Positions 6,823 to 9,518 of a DNA stretch of 9,518 nucleotides are shown piece by piece. Source of the stretch: Acidobacteriota bacterium (GTDB taxonomy: Bacteria > Acidobacteriota > Vicinamibacteria > Vicinamibacterales > Vicinamibacteraceae); the NCBI GenBank assembly GCA_023429845.1, contig JAEZCY010000010.1, positions 1 to 9,518 of the forward strand, given 5' to 3'. Position numbers and translations under genes: made by a program. The notes below the pieces were generated by a model. That model did not search any database and was not told the origin of the DNA. It saw only the letters and a list, made by a program, of their open reading frames with translations. Position 1 is the first letter of the stretch. Every line of letters begins with the position of its first letter.

Positions 6823-9360
6823 ATGCCCGTGGCCGCGCCGCCCGTTCCAGACCCGCAGGGCCCGCTTCGCCGGGACATCCGCCTGCTTGGACGCCTGCTC
6901 GGACAGGTGATCCTCGAACAGGAAGGGCAGGCACTCTACGACGACGAAGAGCGCCTGCGGCAGACCTCCCGCGCCGGTGACTTCGACGCAGTGCGGGCCA
7001 TCGTCGCCGAGCTGCCCATCGATGAGCAGGGTCGGCTCGTACGGGCGTTCTCCCTGTACTTCCAGCTCGCGAACCTCGCCGAGCAACACCATCGCATCCG
7101 GCGGCGGCGGCAGTACGCGATGGAACGCCGCGTCGCGGCCGAGTCCCTGGATGCGGCGTTCCGCCAGTTGCAGGCGGCCGGCGTGACGGACGCGCAGTTG
7201 CGCGACGCCGCGCGACGCATCTCGCTCGAACTCGTTCTCACGGCGCATCCCACGGAGGCCACCCGGCGCACAGTGCTCACCGCCCAGGTGCAGATCAGCG
7301 AGCTCCTCCATCGCCTCGACGACCCGCAGCTCTCCGAACCCGGACGCCGCGACGTCGAGGATGCACTCGCCGAACAGATCACGACGCTCTGGCAGACCGA
7401 TGAGACCCGCGCCAAGCGACCGCGGGTCGTTGACGAGATCCGGCACGGCCTCTGGTTCTTCGAGCAGAGCCTGTTCGACGTGGCGCCGGCCCTGGTGGGC
7501 GACTACCGGCGTCGCATCGCCGGCGCACCGTTGCCCCTGCGTTTCGGCAGCTGGATTGGCGCTGATCAGGACGGCAATCCGAACGCCGGACCGGCAACGC
7601 TGCGCGCGGCTGCCGGACACGCGCGCGGGCTGGTGCTGCGCCGGTATGCGGACCAGGTTCGCGATCTGGCGCGTACGATGGGCGTCTCGCGCGCACTCGT
7701 GGACGTCAATGAGGCGCTCCTCACGTCGATCGCCGCCGACGAGCAGCGCCTGGCCGACCGACCGCCGGCCGACATCAGCGCCTCGGCCGACGATGAGCCG
7801 TACCGCCGGAAGCTGTGGCTGATGCACCATCGTCTGCTCGCCACGATCGACGACAAGCCGGGCGCTTACGGGCACGTCCACGAGTTCGTGGCTGACGTCG
7901 AGGTGATCGACGCCTCCTTGCGGGCGCACCGCGGTGAACGCATCGCCAACGGCCGGCTGGCGTCGCTGCGTCGGCAAGTCGAGTTGTTCGGGTTCCATGT
8001 CGCGAAACTCGACGTGCGCGTGCACGTGCGCGACCTCGGCACGCACGCGGAACGAATCAGCGAGACGCTGGCCGTCGTCAAGGACCTGCAGCGCCAGCAC
8101 GGGTCGGCCGTCTGCGACACGCTGATCCTCTCGGGGACGACGGGTCCGGAGCCGGTGCTGACGGCGACCGCCATGACCCGCGCCGCTGGCCTCACGCTGT
8201 CGGTGGTTCCGCTGTTCGAGTCCATCGTGGACCTGCAGCGGGCCGGCACCATCGTGGAGTCCCTGGTCACCGATCCGGCGTTCTCCTCCGTGCTCGACAC
8301 GCGCCGACGACGCCTGGAGGTGATGGTCGGTTATTCCGACTCGGCAAAGGACGGCGGGTATCTTGCCGCGCAGTGGGAGATCTACCGCGCCCAGGAGGAC
8401 CTGTCGTCCGTCGCGGCGCGCCACCGGATCGACCTGACCATCTTCCACGGGCGCGGAGGCAGCACGGGTCGCGGTGGGGGCCCCACCCACGCCGCGATTC
8501 TGGCCCAGCCTGGCGGCCACGGCCGTGGCCGATTGAAGCTGACCGAGCAGGGCGAAACGATCTCCTTCAAGTACGGGTTGCCTGGACTGGCCTACCGCAA
8601 CCTCGAGGCCGCGCTGTCGGCGACGCTGCTCTCGATGTTCCCGAACGTCGTCGGGTCGAGCGCGCCCGAGTTCGGCCGCGAAGTGATGCAGGAGGCCGCG
8701 CGCGTGTCCGAGCAGGCGTTCCGCAGCTTCGTCTGGCAGAACCCCGCGTTCGTCGCGTTCTTCCGGGCATTCACGCCGGTCGACGAACTCACGTTGCTCG
8801 AGATCGGGTCGCGCCCCGCCCGTCGCCCGTCGGCCGACGCCGAGTACCTGCAGTCGCTGCGCGCGATCCCGTGGGTGTTCTCGTGGACGCAGAACCGCTC
8901 GCTGCTGCCGGCGTGGTATGGCTGCGGCGCAGGCCTCGCGCCGTTCATGGAGACGCGTGACGGGCTCACCCGGCTGCGGGCGCTCTATCGCGACTGGCCG
9001 TTCTTCCGGTCGATCGTCGAGAACCTGGAGATGACCCTCGCCAAGTCCAGTCTCGACATCGCGCGCAGCTACCTGGATCTCGTGCCCGAGAGTGCCGACC
9101 CAGCCGGTCACTTCGCGCGCATCGCCGAGGAACACGCACGCACCACCGACGTCGTGCTCCGCATCGTCGAGGCCGACACGCTGCTCGACCGTCATCCGGT
9201 GGTGCAGCGGACGATTCACCTCCGCAACCCGTACGTGAACCCGATCAACGCGATGCAGGTCGCGATGCTCCGCGCGCACCGGGCCGGCGACCCCGACGCG
9301 GTGCGTCCGCTCGTGCGGACGATCGCCGGCATCACCGCGGGACTGCGCAACTCCGGCTGA
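6823..9360 (+). CDS. ppc: Phosphoenolpyruvate carboxylase
   Basis: This complete 845-residue cytoplasmic enzyme adds bicarbonate to phosphoenolpyruvate to make oxaloacetate, refilling the TCA cycle. Family motifs appear in order: VLTAHPTEATRRT with catalytic His142 (E. coli His138), GSWIGADQDGNPN (243-254), VMVGYSDSAKDGG with Lys509 (Lys546), the glycine loop FHGRGGSTGRGGGP (541-554) with His542, Arg544 and Arg550 (His579, Arg581, Arg587), LTEQGETISFKYGLP, AIPWVFSWTQNRSLLPAW, and the terminal GLRNSG. The four residues that bind inhibitory aspartate in E. coli have counterparts: Lys741, Arg801, Arg550 and Asn843. Feedback inhibition is therefore likely. It is slightly shorter than the E. coli enzyme (883). 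The motif usually reading GGDRDGNP is GADQDGNP here. ATG 6823 is the first in-frame start before the conserved N-terminal LRRDIRLLGRLLGQVI. It is a single gene, divergent from the peptide transporter with 107 bp between their starts. Confidence 0.97.
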   Translation: MPVAAPPVPDPQGPLRRDIRLLGRLLGQVILEQEGQALYDDEERLRQTSRAGDFDAVRAIVAELPIDEQGRLVRAFSLYFQLANLAEQHHRIRRRRQYAMERRVAAESLDAAFRQLQAAGVTDAQLRDAARRISLELVLTAHPTEATRRTVLTAQVQISELLHRLDDPQLSEPGRRDVEDALAEQITTLWQTDETRAKRPRVVDEIRHGLWFFEQSLFDVAPALVGDYRRRIAGAPLPLRFGSWIGADQDGNPNAGPATLRAAAGHARGLVLRRYADQVRDLARTMGVSRALVDVNEALLTSIAADEQRLADRPPADISASADDEPYRRKLWLMHHRLLATIDDKPGAYGHVHEFVADVEVIDASLRAHRGERIANGRLASLRRQVELFGFHVAKLDVRVHVRDLGTHAERISETLAVVKDLQRQHGSAVCDTLILSGTTGPEPVLTATAMTRAAGLTLSVVPLFESIVDLQRAGTIVESLVTDPAFSSVLDTRRRRLEVMVGYSDSAKDGGYLAAQWEIYRAQEDLSSVAARHRIDLTIFHGRGGSTGRGGGPTHAAILAQPGGHGRGRLKLTEQGETISFKYGLPGLAYRNLEAALSATLLSMFPNVVGSSAPEFGREVMQEAARVSEQAFRSFVWQNPAFVAFFRAFTPVDELTLLEIGSRPARRPSADAEYLQSLRAIPWVFSWTQNRSLLPAWYGCGAGLAPFMETRDGLTRLRALYRDWPFFRSIVENLEMTLAKSSLDIARSYLDLVPESADPAGHFARIAEEHARTTDVVLRIVEADTLLDRHPVVQRTIHLRNPYVNPINAMQVAMLRAHRAGDPDAVRPLVRTIAGITAGLRNSG

Positions 9361-9374
9361 ACGGCATTGACGAT

Positions 9375-9387
9375 GCGTCGCCGACGC
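9375..9387. repeat. Small hairpin after ppc
   Basis: GCGTC, loop GCC, GACGC: a 5-bp stem 15 bp after the ppc stop. There is no T-tract, so it is only a weak candidate for a 3' end structure. It resembles the stem bases of the GGTACGTAG hairpins and may be a decayed relative. Confidence 0.25.
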
Positions 9388-9405
9388 CGCGACGGCAATC
9401 ACGTT

Positions 9406-9494
9406 GGCACGTAGCCGTCGCCGCTTCGCACCCCCCTGGTACGTAGCCGCGTCGGCGATCCCGCAAGGTACGTAGCCGTCGCCGCTCCGGCGAC
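9406..9494 (+). repeat. Cluster of three ACGTAGCCG repeats downstream of ppc
   Basis: This otherwise gene-free end of the window contains ACGTAGCCG at 9409, 9441 and 9470, spaced 32 and 29 bp apart. The first and third copies share 17 identical bases from ACGTAG onward. The third (GGTACGTAG at 9467-9475, then CC) continues into GTCGCCG, loop CTC, CGGCGAC (9478-9494), a perfect 7-bp hairpin; the first two have lost most of the 3' arm. The same family occurs at 5167-5196. No open reading frame of note lies in 9361-9518. REP-like or miniature element remnants are possible; the cluster may continue past the window edge. Confidence 0.65.
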
Positions 9495-9518
9495 CGGCGT
9501 TCGCCCGCGCAGCCCCGC

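Noticed and set aside
5222..6910. A 562-codon plus-strand open frame antisense to the peptide transporter
   Set aside because: The protein would be a low-complexity run of Glu, Arg, Gln, His and Asp with no motif, while the minus strand has all POT signatures and a strong ribosome site.
6712..9402. A 896-codon open frame on the minus strand, antisense to ppc
   Set aside because: It mirrors ppc, whose motifs are unmistakable. The translated frame is rich in Arg, His, Glu and Val without any domain, as expected for an antisense frame in GC-rich DNA.
9361..9518. Possible CRISPR array because of regularly spaced repeats after ppc
   Set aside because: Only three short, degenerate copies at uneven 29 and 32 bp spacing, with no constant repeat of 23 bp or more and no unique spacers of constant length.

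Overview
This is a GC-rich window, about two-thirds G+C, that looks like the chromosome of a free-living Gram-negative bacterium. It encodes a TonB-dependent outer-membrane receptor, a periplasmic YfiR-like protein and an enzyme of the family associated with PEP-CTERM/exosortase genomes. This combination, with dense operons and GGTACGTAG hairpin repeats between genes, suggests a soil Acidobacteriota of the Vicinamibacteria/Luteitalea kind. That placement is inference; no rRNA or other marker gene is present.

Positions 1-5107 hold a gapless plus-strand operon. It starts with the C-terminal end of a receiver domain cut by the window edge, probably from a hybrid histidine kinase. Then come a secreted YfiR/DUF4154 protein, a TonB-dependent receptor, a LuxI/GNAT-like acyltransferase of the PEP-CTERM/exosortase-associated (N-acyl amino acid synthase-like) type, and a PaaK/LuxE-like adenylate-forming enzyme. 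Start and stop codons overlap by 4 nt (ATGA) or 11 nt at nearly every junction, so translation is probably coupled. The first three genes look like a sensing and uptake module and the last two like a small acyl-metabolite pathway. Joining them in one operon is the most interesting biology here, though the function is unproven.

Positions 5108-5209 separate convergent genes and contain three GC-rich hairpins in a row, at least one belonging to a repeat family. Positions 5210-6715 on the minus strand encode a proton-coupled peptide transporter of the POT/PTR2 family. A 107-bp divergent promoter region follows. Positions 6823-9360 on the plus strand encode a complete phosphoenolpyruvate carboxylase, possibly from a leaderless transcript. 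These two genes look like stand-alone housekeeping functions.

The last 158 bp (9361-9518) hold no gene but carry three closely spaced copies of the ACGTAGCCG repeat. The last copy forms a hairpin whose arms differ from the 5170 copy by compensatory changes.
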